From IMG/VR virus record IMGVR_UViG_3300042445_000906, positions 1 through 34,551 of that record: 34,551 nucleotides of DNA; one strand, written 5' to 3'. The position numbers and the translations under genes are program-made. This stretch comes from a virus. How positions within the stretch are numbered: position 1 is the first letter of the stretch; every line of letters begins with the position of its first letter. Under the pieces are notes generated by a model. That model was given only the letters and a program-made list of their open reading frames with translations. It had not been told where the DNA came from and did no database searches. Positions 21,081 through 28,994 of the stretch are shown here, in pieces.

Positions 21081-21791
21081 TTAAAATGTTGGATAAAATT
21101 TACCTGTACCTGTATTATATAATTCACTTACTTCTGCTGATGTCAATTCTCTATCATATAATAGAACTTCGTCGATTTTCATTCCATTGTACATTGGATA
21201 TTCACTACCATTTTTATCACTATATCTAACCCCTAATCTTGTGTATGTATTAGTATCATAAACTGGGTTTTGCGTCCAATTTTGAGTTGTAACTAACGCA
21301 CCATTAATATAAATCTTCACGTTAGTACTTGCCTTACGTGTTACAGTTACATTTATCCATTGATTAGCATAACTATTTATAGGAGCTGTTGTATCATATT
21401 GAGTAGATGAACTTCCGTAACTAATTGTAAATTGATAATTATTAAAATAAACCAATGAATTAATACCCCATTGAGTTATTGGTGTACCTTTCATGTTAAA
21501 ACTTTGGAAAACACCACCTGCGTAATCGAATTTATTAGCTACATAAATCCATTGAGATATAGAGAAATCACCTGTAGGCTTCCACATATTGTCAGGTAAA
21601 TTAACCCAAGCATTTGAGAAGTTCCCTGTAAAAGCATTTCCGCTTTTTCCTGTAGTATACGTTAAACCACCCTGAGCAGTACCATGATTAGTACCTTTAG
21701 AATCATTAGCGTTTGATTCAGCTTTATATACAGCGTATAAACTAGTTGAAAGTGTAGTTGCAACTCCAAATAAATAAGGATTAATTATCAT
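21081..21791 (-). CDS. LamG / concanavalin A-like lectin-fold protein, probable receptor binding
   Basis: A 236-residue protein. After about 20 residues it shows a LamG-like jelly roll: GKSGNAF near 48, FSISQWIYV near 76, INVTVTRKAS, VKIYINGALV, and the closing IDEVLLYDRELTSAEVSELY (about 205-224). Such domains bind glycans and often tip phage tails. It overlaps the upstream fibre gene by 4 bases. Receptor binding is inferred from the fold and position. Confidence 0.8.
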   Translation of the reverse strand: MIINPYLFGVATTLSTSLYAVYKAESNANDSKGTNHGTAQGGLTYTTGKSGNAFTGNFSNAWVNLPDNMWKPTGDFSISQWIYVANKFDYAGGVFQSFNMKGTPITQWGINSLVYFNNYQFTISYGSSSTQYDTTAPINSYANQWINVTVTRKASTNVKIYINGALVTTQNWTQNPVYDTNTYTRLGVRYSDKNGSEYPMYNGMKIDEVLLYDRELTSAEVSELYNTGTGKFYPTF

Positions 21792-23266
21792 ATGCTACGA
21801 GTTCCGATTAATGTAATTTTTAAACCTTTTGCGGTTCCGTTACCTATTTGGTCAATATCTATAGTTATTTCAGAATCATCTGTTAAACTTGTGGTATTTA
21901 TTATACAAGGATTGGAAGCTGTTACACTTGTTTTTTCAGTGTTATCAATAGTTAACCAATTTGAAATAAAAATAGTAGAACCATTTTGATTAATATCCAT
22001 AGTTAAAATAGTTCCACTAGCTTGAGCTGTTGACAAACTAGCTCTTACTTCAGTCAAAGTCATAGCGTGTGGCATTCTAAAAGTAACTTTAGCCGCACCA
22101 GTTGTAAGCGCTGTTGTTTCATCTGAAACCGCTAGTTGAATAATTACGGGTACACTTGTTTTAGATACTTTTGCGTCTATTTGCGTTTGAATAGCACTTG
22201 TAACACCTTTTGCGTAACTTAATTCCGTTAAACTTGGATAGGTTGTCGTACTTAAACTTTTAACATTTTTCGAAGCGTCAAAACTAGCAATAGTACTAGC
22301 CGTTTCAGAACTTAAAATTATTGCAGGACTTGTAACCGTACCCGTAAACGTAGGTGAAGCTATTGGCGCTTTTAATGCTAAATCTGTATCATCTGCAATA
22401 GTTCCGTTACGGTCTTGAAAAGTGTACGTCCTAGCCGCTGTATTTGAGTTTGTAAAGAATGAAGTGAACGTATTTAAAACGTTTTTGAAATTGATTTTAA
22501 ATAAAGTCATTCCAACATAGCCACCCGTCGCATCTTTATTTGTTTGAACTTCCACACCTGTTAGCGCAGAATCTACTAAGTCAGGAATTTGACTAGTTAA
22601 ATAAGCGTCTACCGCCTCTGTAGTTGGATATAATACGCTATTAATTGTCGTAAAATCGTTTACTTTATTATCAACGTCCTCCGCATTTAAAGAGGTTAAC
22701 GTTTGGTCTCCTGAATTTACACCGCTTAAGTTATCTAACTTTATTTTATTAGCTGCATTCAGTAAACCAGCCGCCGTTCTTGACGCTTGTAATAATGTTA
22801 CATCCGTTCCCGTTGAAGACTCTATTACTAGTGAGTTTTCAGTATGTCCACTTATGGATAAGTTAGTAGTAGATGTTAAACCAGCATCTATAAAACTTCT
22901 TATTTCATTTGCTGAAACCTCATCAACACCGCCCTCATCCAATATAGTATCTCTATTCTTTTGATGTGCCAACTCAGTAGGAAATATTTCAATGAAATAA
23001 TCGGTATCTGTTGGCAAATTACCCATCGTAGCGCTCGCATTAATGTATTGGTAAGTTCGTCCATTATACGTACAATATTTTTCAAGAACACTATCATAGG
23101 TAGTACCTACGTTGTAATCTACAATTTCTGAAGACGTTGCAAGGTTTACAAAGTCCTCGTAAATATTGATATTATTACCATCAAAATCCGCAATATCTAA
23201 ATAAGTTCCCTTAGTAGTTAACGGGGCGTGCGTTGCCGTTCTTAATATAAGATTTTCGCTATTCAT
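21788..23266 (-). CDS. Putative tail fibre or appendage protein
   Basis: A 492-residue Ser/Thr/Ala-rich protein. Segments such as ALKAPIASPTFTGTVTSP (about 298-315) and DRNGTIADDTD are typical of phage fibres with repeated short stretches; the last 120 residues look like a beta-sandwich head. No enzymatic motif. It lies between the DUF6712-like connector and the LamG protein, with ATGA overlaps on both sides. Fibre role inferred from composition and context. Confidence 0.7.
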   Translation of the reverse strand: MNSENLILRTATHAPLTTKGTYLDIADFDGNNINIYEDFVNLATSSEIVDYNVGTTYDSVLEKYCTYNGRTYQYINASATMGNLPTDTDYFIEIFPTELAHQKNRDTILDEGGVDEVSANEIRSFIDAGLTSTTNLSISGHTENSLVIESSTGTDVTLLQASRTAAGLLNAANKIKLDNLSGVNSGDQTLTSLNAEDVDNKVNDFTTINSVLYPTTEAVDAYLTSQIPDLVDSALTGVEVQTNKDATGGYVGMTLFKINFKNVLNTFTSFFTNSNTAARTYTFQDRNGTIADDTDLALKAPIASPTFTGTVTSPAIILSSETASTIASFDASKNVKSLSTTTYPSLTELSYAKGVTSAIQTQIDAKVSKTSVPVIIQLAVSDETTALTTGAAKVTFRMPHAMTLTEVRASLSTAQASGTILTMDINQNGSTIFISNWLTIDNTEKTSVTASNPCIINTTSLTDDSEITIDIDQIGNGTAKGLKITLIGTRSI

Positions 23267-23787
23267 GAGCCTATATTTCTAATTTTAAATGCTGTTGATT
23301 TTTCTCTAACTTTTTTGTATAGCGGATAATCTGCAGAATTTCTACATAAATAATCCTTAATATTATTCTCAATAAATGTAGCGCCGCTTCGTGATTGTGA
23401 TACAAGTCTAGAAATAGTCGTTTCATTCACTCTTTCGCTATATTGGTTCGTTTTATGCACTAAACCCGTAGCCGTTGATATAACGTTTGAATTAGATAAA
23501 TAACGAGCGTACGCACAATATATTAAGTATTGTTTAATTCCATCCATGTAGTAGGTATCGTTACCATGTACGTAACTACCACCATTAAATAGAAAACTAT
23601 AATCTACTAAGGAAGGGCTTGACGTAAAATCAGCTAATAAAGCTAGGTAAAATTCATCCCCTAATAATTCTCGTAAATCAAAATTTTGAGCTTCCTGAAT
23701 ATATGGGGTCAATTGCTTCGATTCATTTACATTTAATGAAATCGATTTAACCGCTTGTATGTTTGCTAATGTTATTAATAATGTCAT
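23263..23787 (-). CDS. DUF6712-like head-tail connector
   Basis: A 174-residue helical protein with EAQNFDLRELLGDEFYLALL (about 32-51), the central HGNDTYYMDGIKQYLIYCAYARYL and a C-terminal YPLYKK. This matches my knowledge of DUF6712 proteins, adaptor-like proteins next to portals in Bacteroidota phages. It directly follows the portal gene through an ATGA overlap. It would sit under the portal as first connector ring. Confidence 0.7.
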   Translation of the reverse strand: MTLLITLANIQAVKSISLNVNESKQLTPYIQEAQNFDLRELLGDEFYLALLADFTSSPSLVDYSFLFNGGSYVHGNDTYYMDGIKQYLIYCAYARYLSNSNVISTATGLVHKTNQYSERVNETTISRLVSQSRSGATFIENNIKDYLCRNSADYPLYKKVREKSTAFKIRNIGS

Positions 23788-25124
23788 TGCCCTAGCATTT
23801 GTGTTACTTGTTCTTCGTTTAATCCAAATAATACTTTTAAAGTACCTTTTTTCTGTTCTATTGAAAGTGTTAAATCACTCAAAATAGAGGTTAAGGCTTG
23901 CGTACCACCCACACCCAAAGTAACCGCTAATAAAGTTACATCCGCTTTCGCGTCTACCGCCTCCTCGTCACCATTTGCAATACGAATCTCATTTTTCGTG
24001 TAGTAAGAAAGGTATTCAGGCGCTATTGCCTTTGAGTATTTAAGTGGTAAAATACTAAAATCTTTTGATGGGCAAATGTCGTAATGATAGTTGCTAAATA
24101 ATTCCGTTAAAATTTCCTCAATTACTAGTCTATCATCCGACGTTACGCCGTTGTAATAATCAAACGCATCACTAATTTCTTTTGAAGTTCCCAAAGACCC
24201 AGCAACGCGTAATAAAAGCACTGGTGGAATTAAAAACATTTTTATAATTGAATCCCTAGAGCTGTTTTCTGTATACTCGTAAAGCCCATCGTAATCCTGA
24301 ATCTCAATCTTTTTAAGTTCAATTGATTCCTCATTACTTTCACGTTCTAAAACCATGATACGACCAGCACCCTCACCCCCTTGGAACCCTCTTAAATTTT
24401 CGTCAAATTCATTTGCCTCCTCGTCTGACTCAGTTTTACCCGTAATCAATAAATGACTTGCTAAAAAGTTATCGGTCGCCGTTGAATGTTTGAATTTTTT
24501 AACTTGAGCCTCTGTAAGCATATCCTCTAAAACGGGGTCAAAAGGACAAAGATTATAATCGTCTAGTTCACCATTCCAATAAAATACTTGACCTTTATAG
24601 TTTTCCCAACCTCCGCACGCTTCAACCTGTTCAGCAACGCTTGATGGGTCGTATTTGTCTATGTGTATTATATCGGTAGGTGCAAATTTTTTCTTTTTAA
24701 CGTGTCCCCAATCTTCATAGACTGCAATTTTACCAAAGTTTTCGTTACCCTCTGAAACCAATCTACAATATTCAAAAGGAATAATCGAAAGTTCACGTTT
24801 TTGTAATAATCCATTATAGTTAACGTGTACCGCCACACCTCCATGCGAAGTATAGTAATCAATTAATTTACGGGTGAATTTATCAACGGTTTGTTTTGCG
24901 TTTACCTTATTCTTGTAGAATGTAGTATCTTTTAATCCACCGCCAAAAACAAATTTTCGCTGTAATTTCAAGCAAGTTTTAGCTGTACCCGAATCACTAA
25001 CAATATCAATTACCCGTTGTGGGTACTTATTATCGAAATCATATTTCTGTACGTAAAACGCGGGGTTTTCCTTGCTTGTTATCCGTTGCTCAACCTTTTG
25101 AGCTGTAGATTTTAGTTTTGCCAT
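23784..25124 (-). CDS. Portal protein
   Basis: A 446-residue protein, the ring at the capsid vertex through which DNA passes. Typical portal features are the N-terminal segment about residues from SDSGTAKTCLKLQRKFVFGGG, the DKYDPSS region, the central LLRVAGSLGTSKEISDAFDYY (about 300-320) and the helical C-terminus. Length suits the family. It has one-base overlap (TAATG) with the upstream gene and ATGA with the connector gene. It is located after the capsid gene rather than after the terminase. Confidence 0.8.
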   Translation of the reverse strand: MAKLKSTAQKVEQRITSKENPAFYVQKYDFDNKYPQRVIDIVSDSGTAKTCLKLQRKFVFGGGLKDTTFYKNKVNAKQTVDKFTRKLIDYYTSHGGVAVHVNYNGLLQKRELSIIPFEYCRLVSEGNENFGKIAVYEDWGHVKKKKFAPTDIIHIDKYDPSSVAEQVEACGGWENYKGQVFYWNGELDDYNLCPFDPVLEDMLTEAQVKKFKHSTATDNFLASHLLITGKTESDEEANEFDENLRGFQGGEGAGRIMVLERESNEESIELKKIEIQDYDGLYEYTENSSRDSIIKMFLIPPVLLLRVAGSLGTSKEISDAFDYYNGVTSDDRLVIEEILTELFSNYHYDICPSKDFSILPLKYSKAIAPEYLSYYTKNEIRIANGDEEAVDAKADVTLLAVTLGVGGTQALTSILSDLTLSIEQKKGTLKVLFGLNEEQVTQMLGQ

Positions 25125-25540
25125 TATTTAGGTGCAACTACTTTTTTAACTGCTGGTTTTTTCTTTTTACCATCTTTGAACCAGTCAGGAACTTTATCGA
25201 AAAATTTAACAATTCCTGGGTTTGCATTTAATGCGTTTAAACATTCTGCGTCTGTTGAATGTTCTGAAATTGCATCGTGATTAAAAGATTGTACTAACAC
25301 ACCTTTTTTTAAAAAAAATTCCTTTTCCATTTTTTCAGTTATTTTGTTTATTATGTTATCTCTTTTTAATGCAAAAAATAGGTCTTCTATACATTCGCAT
25401 TTAGCACTTTTATTTAGATGAATTCCAAATAACAAAAAGTTTAATTTATTCGCTTCAATCCATTCTACAGAATTAGGATTTGACCTCCATATTTGTTTGG
25501 TCTTTTCGTAGCTTAAAACTTCTTGTATTTTTTCAGTCAT
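25124..25540 (-). CDS. Hypothetical protein upstream of portal
   Basis: A 138-residue protein with a helical N-terminal half (EWIEANKLNFLLFGIHLN, ECIEDLFFALKRDN) and a Lys/Pro-rich end (DGKKKKPAVKKVVAPK). It starts directly after a terminator-like hairpin, whose T-run abuts the ATG. No family recognised. Position between a structural protein and the portal suggests a virion or assembly role. Confidence 0.5.
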   Translation of the reverse strand: MTEKIQEVLSYEKTKQIWRSNPNSVEWIEANKLNFLLFGIHLNKSAKCECIEDLFFALKRDNIINKITEKMEKEFFLKKGVLVQSFNHDAISEHSTDAECLNALNANPGIVKFFDKVPDWFKDGKKKKPAVKKVVAPK

Positions 25541-25570
25541 AAAAAAAGGGCGCGATTAATTTCACACCCT
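25541..25570 (-). terminator. Terminator after the 191-residue structural gene
   Basis: On the minus strand AGGGTG (25570-25565) pairs with CGCCCT (25552-25547), including one G-U in RNA, followed by TTTTTT directly before the next ATG. It is intrinsic-terminator-like and likely partial, as portal genes lie downstream. Confidence 0.65.
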
Positions 25571-25596
25571 AAAAATAGTATTATTTTTGAATTACA

Positions 25597-26172
25597 CTAT
25601 GACAAAAGTCCGTCAACAACAGCTTTTGATAAAGCATATGAAGTAATAAACAAATTGTTCGGTAATTTAGGTTCTTTATTTAACACTGTAGAGAATGTAA
25701 AATCAAATGCGCCTTGAGTGTCTGCATTGTTTGGGTCACGTTCCAAAGCTGTTAATTCTAAACCTGAAGTTAAACCATAAACCTCGAAAGCTGAATTTCC
25801 AGCCGTACCTTTGAAATAATTCTCAACGATAACAACATAACGACCATCTTTACCTGAGTTAAATTGTTCTTTAATTTCAGGAGCGATATCAAAACCTTTC
25901 ATTTGAACCGAGTGGTCAAACATGTTTTCATACCCTTGTTTTACAAGCATTGCTTTCGGAGCAATAGAGTTGTTTTTACCATCGATTTGGTAAGCTAATT
26001 TCCCTGTTTTTAAAACAATATCCTCAACCGTTGCAACGTTTGTGCCATTGTAAACAATTGAAGCAATATCATCAAAATTAATAATCAAAGCCCTATCTTT
26101 TGTACCCCCTTGTAAAGGTTTAGTACATGACTTTAAAATGTTGCTTGCGATTTGTCCGCATACTGTAGCCAT
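25597..26172 (-). CDS. Structural protein, possible major tail tube protein
   Basis: A 191-residue beta-rich protein following the major capsid gene. Features are an early CGQIASNILKSC, the central FDIAPEIKEQF and EVYGLTSGLELTALERDP, and the closing LNKEPKLPNNLFITSYALSK. Being flanked by terminators on both sides, it would form a highly expressed unit with the capsid gene, which suits an abundant virion protein such as tail tube or decoration protein. No motif decides between these. Confidence 0.55.
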   Translation of the reverse strand: MATVCGQIASNILKSCTKPLQGGTKDRALIINFDDIASIVYNGTNVATVEDIVLKTGKLAYQIDGKNNSIAPKAMLVKQGYENMFDHSVQMKGFDIAPEIKEQFNSGKDGRYVVIVENYFKGTAGNSAFEVYGLTSGLELTALERDPNNADTQGAFDFTFSTVLNKEPKLPNNLFITSYALSKAVVDGLLS

Positions 26173-26195
26173 ATTTTTAGTTTTTTAATGTGAGT

Positions 26196-26224
26196 AAAAA
26201 AAAGGGAGGTTTTACGCTCCCCTT
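26196..26224 (-). terminator. Terminator after the major capsid gene
   Basis: On the minus strand AAGGGGAG (26224-26217) and CTCCCTTT (26208-26201) form an 8-bp stem (one G-U) around an 8-base loop, followed by five more T residues. It is eight bases after the capsid stop. Read-through must occur for the portal genes to be expressed. Confidence 0.8.
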
Positions 26225-26232
26225 AGTTATTT

Positions 26233-27315
26233 CTAGTAAGCTAATTGAACTAGTTCGTCTTGAGCAACTACGGCATCAATTCCGAATGCAAACTTCAAAT
26301 AAGTTTTATTCAAAGTTTTATCATACCAAACGTCTGTTTCACCTAATGAACCAGCCTCTTCAACACCAACTTTTAAGTTTGTTTTAGTTGTTAAGATTGC
26401 ACGGTGAGGTAAATAGTACTTAGTACCGTTTGAAAAGTAATTAGTAATCATTCTATCCCACAATTGGAAAGCAACTACTTCAATACCACCAGATTTTAAC
26501 ACTAATAACCCATTCTCTAAACGTTCAGTTGTGAAAGCTACGTTAGAATTGATTAATTCACGTTCGTATTGGTCATAAACAGATTGAGTAACAACATAGA
26601 TTAAGTCAGTAGCTGAACGTAAACGCATGTCAGCACCATAACGCATATTTTGTAAAGTTGTCGTAGCTACTTTATTTGTAGTATCTGTAGAGTCAAACGC
26701 TTGTAAAGCAAATGAAGCAGCTGCATTTTTAGTTGCGAAACCAGCAGTTTTACGCGCAGCAGTTGCAGAAACGATCGCGAATAATTGTTTCCAAATACCA
26801 TCTATTTTATCAAAGTATGCTAAATCAGTTCCATTTGTAATTACACCAGCAGGCGAGCTATTATAGTTAGCTGCAGAAGTATCACCGAAGTAAGCTAAAC
26901 GATAAACCGTTTCAACGATAGCATCTTTTACTAATTCCTCTAAATAAATCAATAAATCAGTAGAAGTTAAATCGCCTTTTGCAATTCCTTTTTTAAGTCC
27001 CCAAACAAAGAAAGTACTTTTTAATTCAGTCCAACAAAATGGAAGTCTGTCAGAAACGTATGCTGGGTCCCAAAACTTCTCAGTATTTGTAACCGTGTTT
27101 GTAGCATCTGATTCAGAACAAGCGTTTGTTCCTTTTCCTAATAGACCATTTATACGACCTAAAATTACAATTTGTTTTTTTGCTACGATTCCTTCTACTA
27201 TATCGTGGAATTGTGCAATATCAGGTTTTGCGAATGCACCTGTAAATAACGCTTCAGAAATTTCTCTAATTTCTTGTCCGTTAAATGTTAAATCACTTGA
27301 GCTAATTACTGCCAT
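26233..27315 (-). CDS. Major capsid protein
   Basis: A 360-residue protein directly after the prohead protease/scaffold gene, followed by a strong terminator. The sequence starts with LTFNGQEIREISEALF, has DIVEGIVAKKQIVILG near residues 38-53 and a FWDPAYVSDRLPFCWTEL segment, a pattern I know from capsid proteins of Bacteroidota phages with HK97-like fold. Rich in Ala/Thr and without catalytic motifs. The gene context is the main support. Confidence 0.82.
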   Translation of the reverse strand: MAVISSSDLTFNGQEIREISEALFTGAFAKPDIAQFHDIVEGIVAKKQIVILGRINGLLGKGTNACSESDATNTVTNTEKFWDPAYVSDRLPFCWTELKSTFFVWGLKKGIAKGDLTSTDLLIYLEELVKDAIVETVYRLAYFGDTSAANYNSSPAGVITNGTDLAYFDKIDGIWKQLFAIVSATAARKTAGFATKNAAASFALQAFDSTDTTNKVATTTLQNMRYGADMRLRSATDLIYVVTQSVYDQYERELINSNVAFTTERLENGLLVLKSGGIEVVAFQLWDRMITNYFSNGTKYYLPHRAILTTKTNLKVGVEEAGSLGETDVWYDKTLNKTYLKFAFGIDAVVAQDELVQLAY

Positions 27316-27320
27316 TTTTT

Positions 27321-27845
27321 TTATTTTTTAAGGTTAGTTAATTCTGCCTTTCTTTCTGCCATTGTTTTAGCTTTTGTAGGCTCGTCTATTTTTCTGAATT
27401 GTGCAACTGCAACTGGTGGCGTAAAGTTCGAACCTAATTTTGCAAGTTCTTCCATTTTCGCTACTACCGTTTCAGCAACTTCATTTGCTTTTGCAAGCTC
27501 TGTAGTTTGTTCTTCAAACTTTGCTTTTAATTCAGCAAGTTCATTTTGAAGCGCAACCACTTCCGAAGCAACTTCTACTTCTACTTCCGCTTCTACAATC
27601 TCGGAAATCACACCATCAAGAACAACGATTTTTACGCCGTCTTCCGCTAGGTATTCACCATCTGCAGCAACTGAACCATCTTCCAACGTTACAGCATCAC
27701 CAACCATTAAATCCTCGAAAGGAGTCATGATTACACCTTTGTCAGTAACAAGCGTCATAGCTAGTGCCACACGTTCGTCACCTTTCAAAGCCTCTGAAAA
27801 CGCAGACATAGCTAGTGCCAATCTGTCCATTAAAGGTTTTTTCAT
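27321..27845 (-). other. Possible internally initiated scaffold product
   Basis: An in-frame ATG at 27845 (MKKPLMDRLALAM) lies just where the protease fold ends, preceded on the minus strand by AATAAAT, the A/T-rich context seen at other starts here. Initiation there would give a 174-residue scaffold-only protein, as in the lambda C/Nu3 arrangement. This is inferred from layout only. Confidence 0.35.
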
Positions 27846-28421
27846 ATTTATTTGATTTTGGTTATACAATAGAGCAACTGCCCTCTTTTCCATTTTTGGT
27901 AAAACCGAACCTACGAAACCTAGTTTTAAACATTGTTCACTAGTTAACGACGTTTCGATTTTCATTAAACCACTCAAAGCGTCTTTTGATATTCCAGTTG
28001 CTTTTGCATACATGGAAATCATTTCGCTTTCAGTTTCTTTTATTCCTTTTGCGTATTCTTCTAATTGACTAGCGTCACCACTGACACTCTGTAACCATGG
28101 ATTGTGGATTAGGTATGTTGTACCCTCAACAATCATTCTGTTTTGAAGTGGAACCGCTAAATGTATTTCAGTAGCAATTGAAGCGCAAAGAGTTTCCGCA
28201 ATAGTAAAGCAATTAGGAACGGATTTTAAAAATTCAGCAATTGAGCGACCAATTGAAACATAACCGCCCTCTGAATTAATATGTACATGTATAGCGTCCG
28301 ATTGTGCTACATCTTGAATCTGTGAAACTACATCAATAAGTTCAACGCCTTTTGCCGTAACGTTTCCGTTATCGTCATAAGAGTTGCCTATTTGTCCAGT
28401 TATGTATACGTGTCCTATCAT
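27321..28421 (-). CDS. ClpP-type (S14) prohead protease with C-terminal scaffold-like region
   Basis: About 366 residues from MIGHVYITGQIG at 28421; the frame extends to 28481 but those 20 residues lie in the divergent promoter region and disrupt the strand start. The ClpP-like part carries HINSEGGYVSIG, the nucleophile candidate in LCASIATEI, and the histidine in YLIHNPW. The C-terminal half has a VTLEDGSVAADGEY-type barrel repeat and a Glu/Ala coiled coil (ELAELKAKFEEQTTELAKA), typical of scaffolds. It would cleave scaffold and capsid ends during maturation. Confidence 0.82.
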   Translation of the reverse strand: MIGHVYITGQIGNSYDDNGNVTAKGVELIDVVSQIQDVAQSDAIHVHINSEGGYVSIGRSIAEFLKSVPNCFTIAETLCASIATEIHLAVPLQNRMIVEGTTYLIHNPWLQSVSGDASQLEEYAKGIKETESEMISMYAKATGISKDALSGLMKIETSLTSEQCLKLGFVGSVLPKMEKRAVALLYNQNQINMKKPLMDRLALAMSAFSEALKGDERVALAMTLVTDKGVIMTPFEDLMVGDAVTLEDGSVAADGEYLAEDGVKIVVLDGVISEIVEAEVEVEVASEVVALQNELAELKAKFEEQTTELAKANEVAETVVAKMEELAKLGSNFTPPVAVAQFRKIDEPTKAKTMAERKAELTNLKK

Positions 28422-28439
28422 GTAAGTAAAATTAATTCT

Positions 28440-28447
28440 TATATTTG
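28440..28447 (+). promoter_or_regulatory. -7 element of the plus-strand gene
   Basis: TATATTTG is an exact TAnnTTTG on the plus strand, 13 bases before the ATG at 28461, in the 39-base gap between two divergent genes. No clear -33 TTTG is present. It supports independent transcription of the plus-strand gene. Confidence 0.6.
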
Positions 28448-28460
28448 CGTAAAAATTGAC

Positions 28461-28994
28461 ATGAAAATGACAACAATACACGTAATAGGAAAAGGGGAAT
28501 CAAAGGAGTTTTTCAAACACGATGGAAACGTAACTATTGGAGTTAATAATGTTAACGAATGGATTAGAACCGACCACGTAGTAGTAGTTGACCCTATAAG
28601 TGCTTATGATAAAGTCCCTAAAATATACGCAGAATCAGGCGCTATGTTTTGGTCTCAATTAGAGGACAACAAAAACTATGTAAAGAATTTTACTTTAATA
28701 GACTTAGCACGTGGACGTGGCGTACTAGAAGATTTTGACTCTGAGAAATTTGTTTATTCTATTACATCCCCATTTGTAGCCGTTCATTTAGCCTATAAAT
28801 TTGGAGCTAAAAAGATTGTGATGTGGGGCGTTGATTTTAATACACACGAAAATTTTAATACGGATAGTTTACGTAATCGTGCTTTAAAAGACTTCGGCAA
28901 CCTACGTAAAAAACTCAACGAAAGAGGTTGTGAATTATACGTAGGCAACGAAATATCTATGTTTAGTTCAATACTTCCTATACTGGAATCTTAA
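28461..28994 (+). CDS. Rossmann-like MptE/DUF115- or sialyltransferase-like protein, the only plus-strand gene
   Basis: A 177-residue protein. It opens with THVIGKGES-like TTIHVIGKGESKEFF (a GxGxS nucleotide-binding loop), followed by VTIGVNNVNEW, HVVVVDP and the C-terminal SPFVAVHLAYKFGAKKIVMWGVDF. These motifs occur in DUF115/MptE-like and some glycosyltransferase families acting on nucleotide-linked sugars or pterins. I set the start at 28461, 13 bases after a -7 element; the longer frame from 28392 would overlap the protease gene. Its end overlaps the opposing fibre gene by 17 bases. Substrate unknown. Confidence 0.7.
   Translation: MKMTTIHVIGKGESKEFFKHDGNVTIGVNNVNEWIRTDHVVVVDPISAYDKVPKIYAESGAMFWSQLEDNKNYVKNFTLIDLARGRGVLEDFDSEKFVYSITSPFVAVHLAYKFGAKKIVMWGVDFNTHENFNTDSLRNRALKDFGNLRKKLNERGCELYVGNEISMFSSILPILES

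Noticed and set aside
21081-23266. Diversity-generating retroelement acting on the LamG or fibre gene
   Set aside because: No reverse transcriptase gene and no template repeat resembling the C-terminal coding region were seen.
28422-28481. Longer start of the prohead protease at 28481
   Set aside because: The extra 20 residues are Cys/His/Tyr/Phe-rich, unlike the family, and lie inside the divergent promoter and start of the plus-strand gene.
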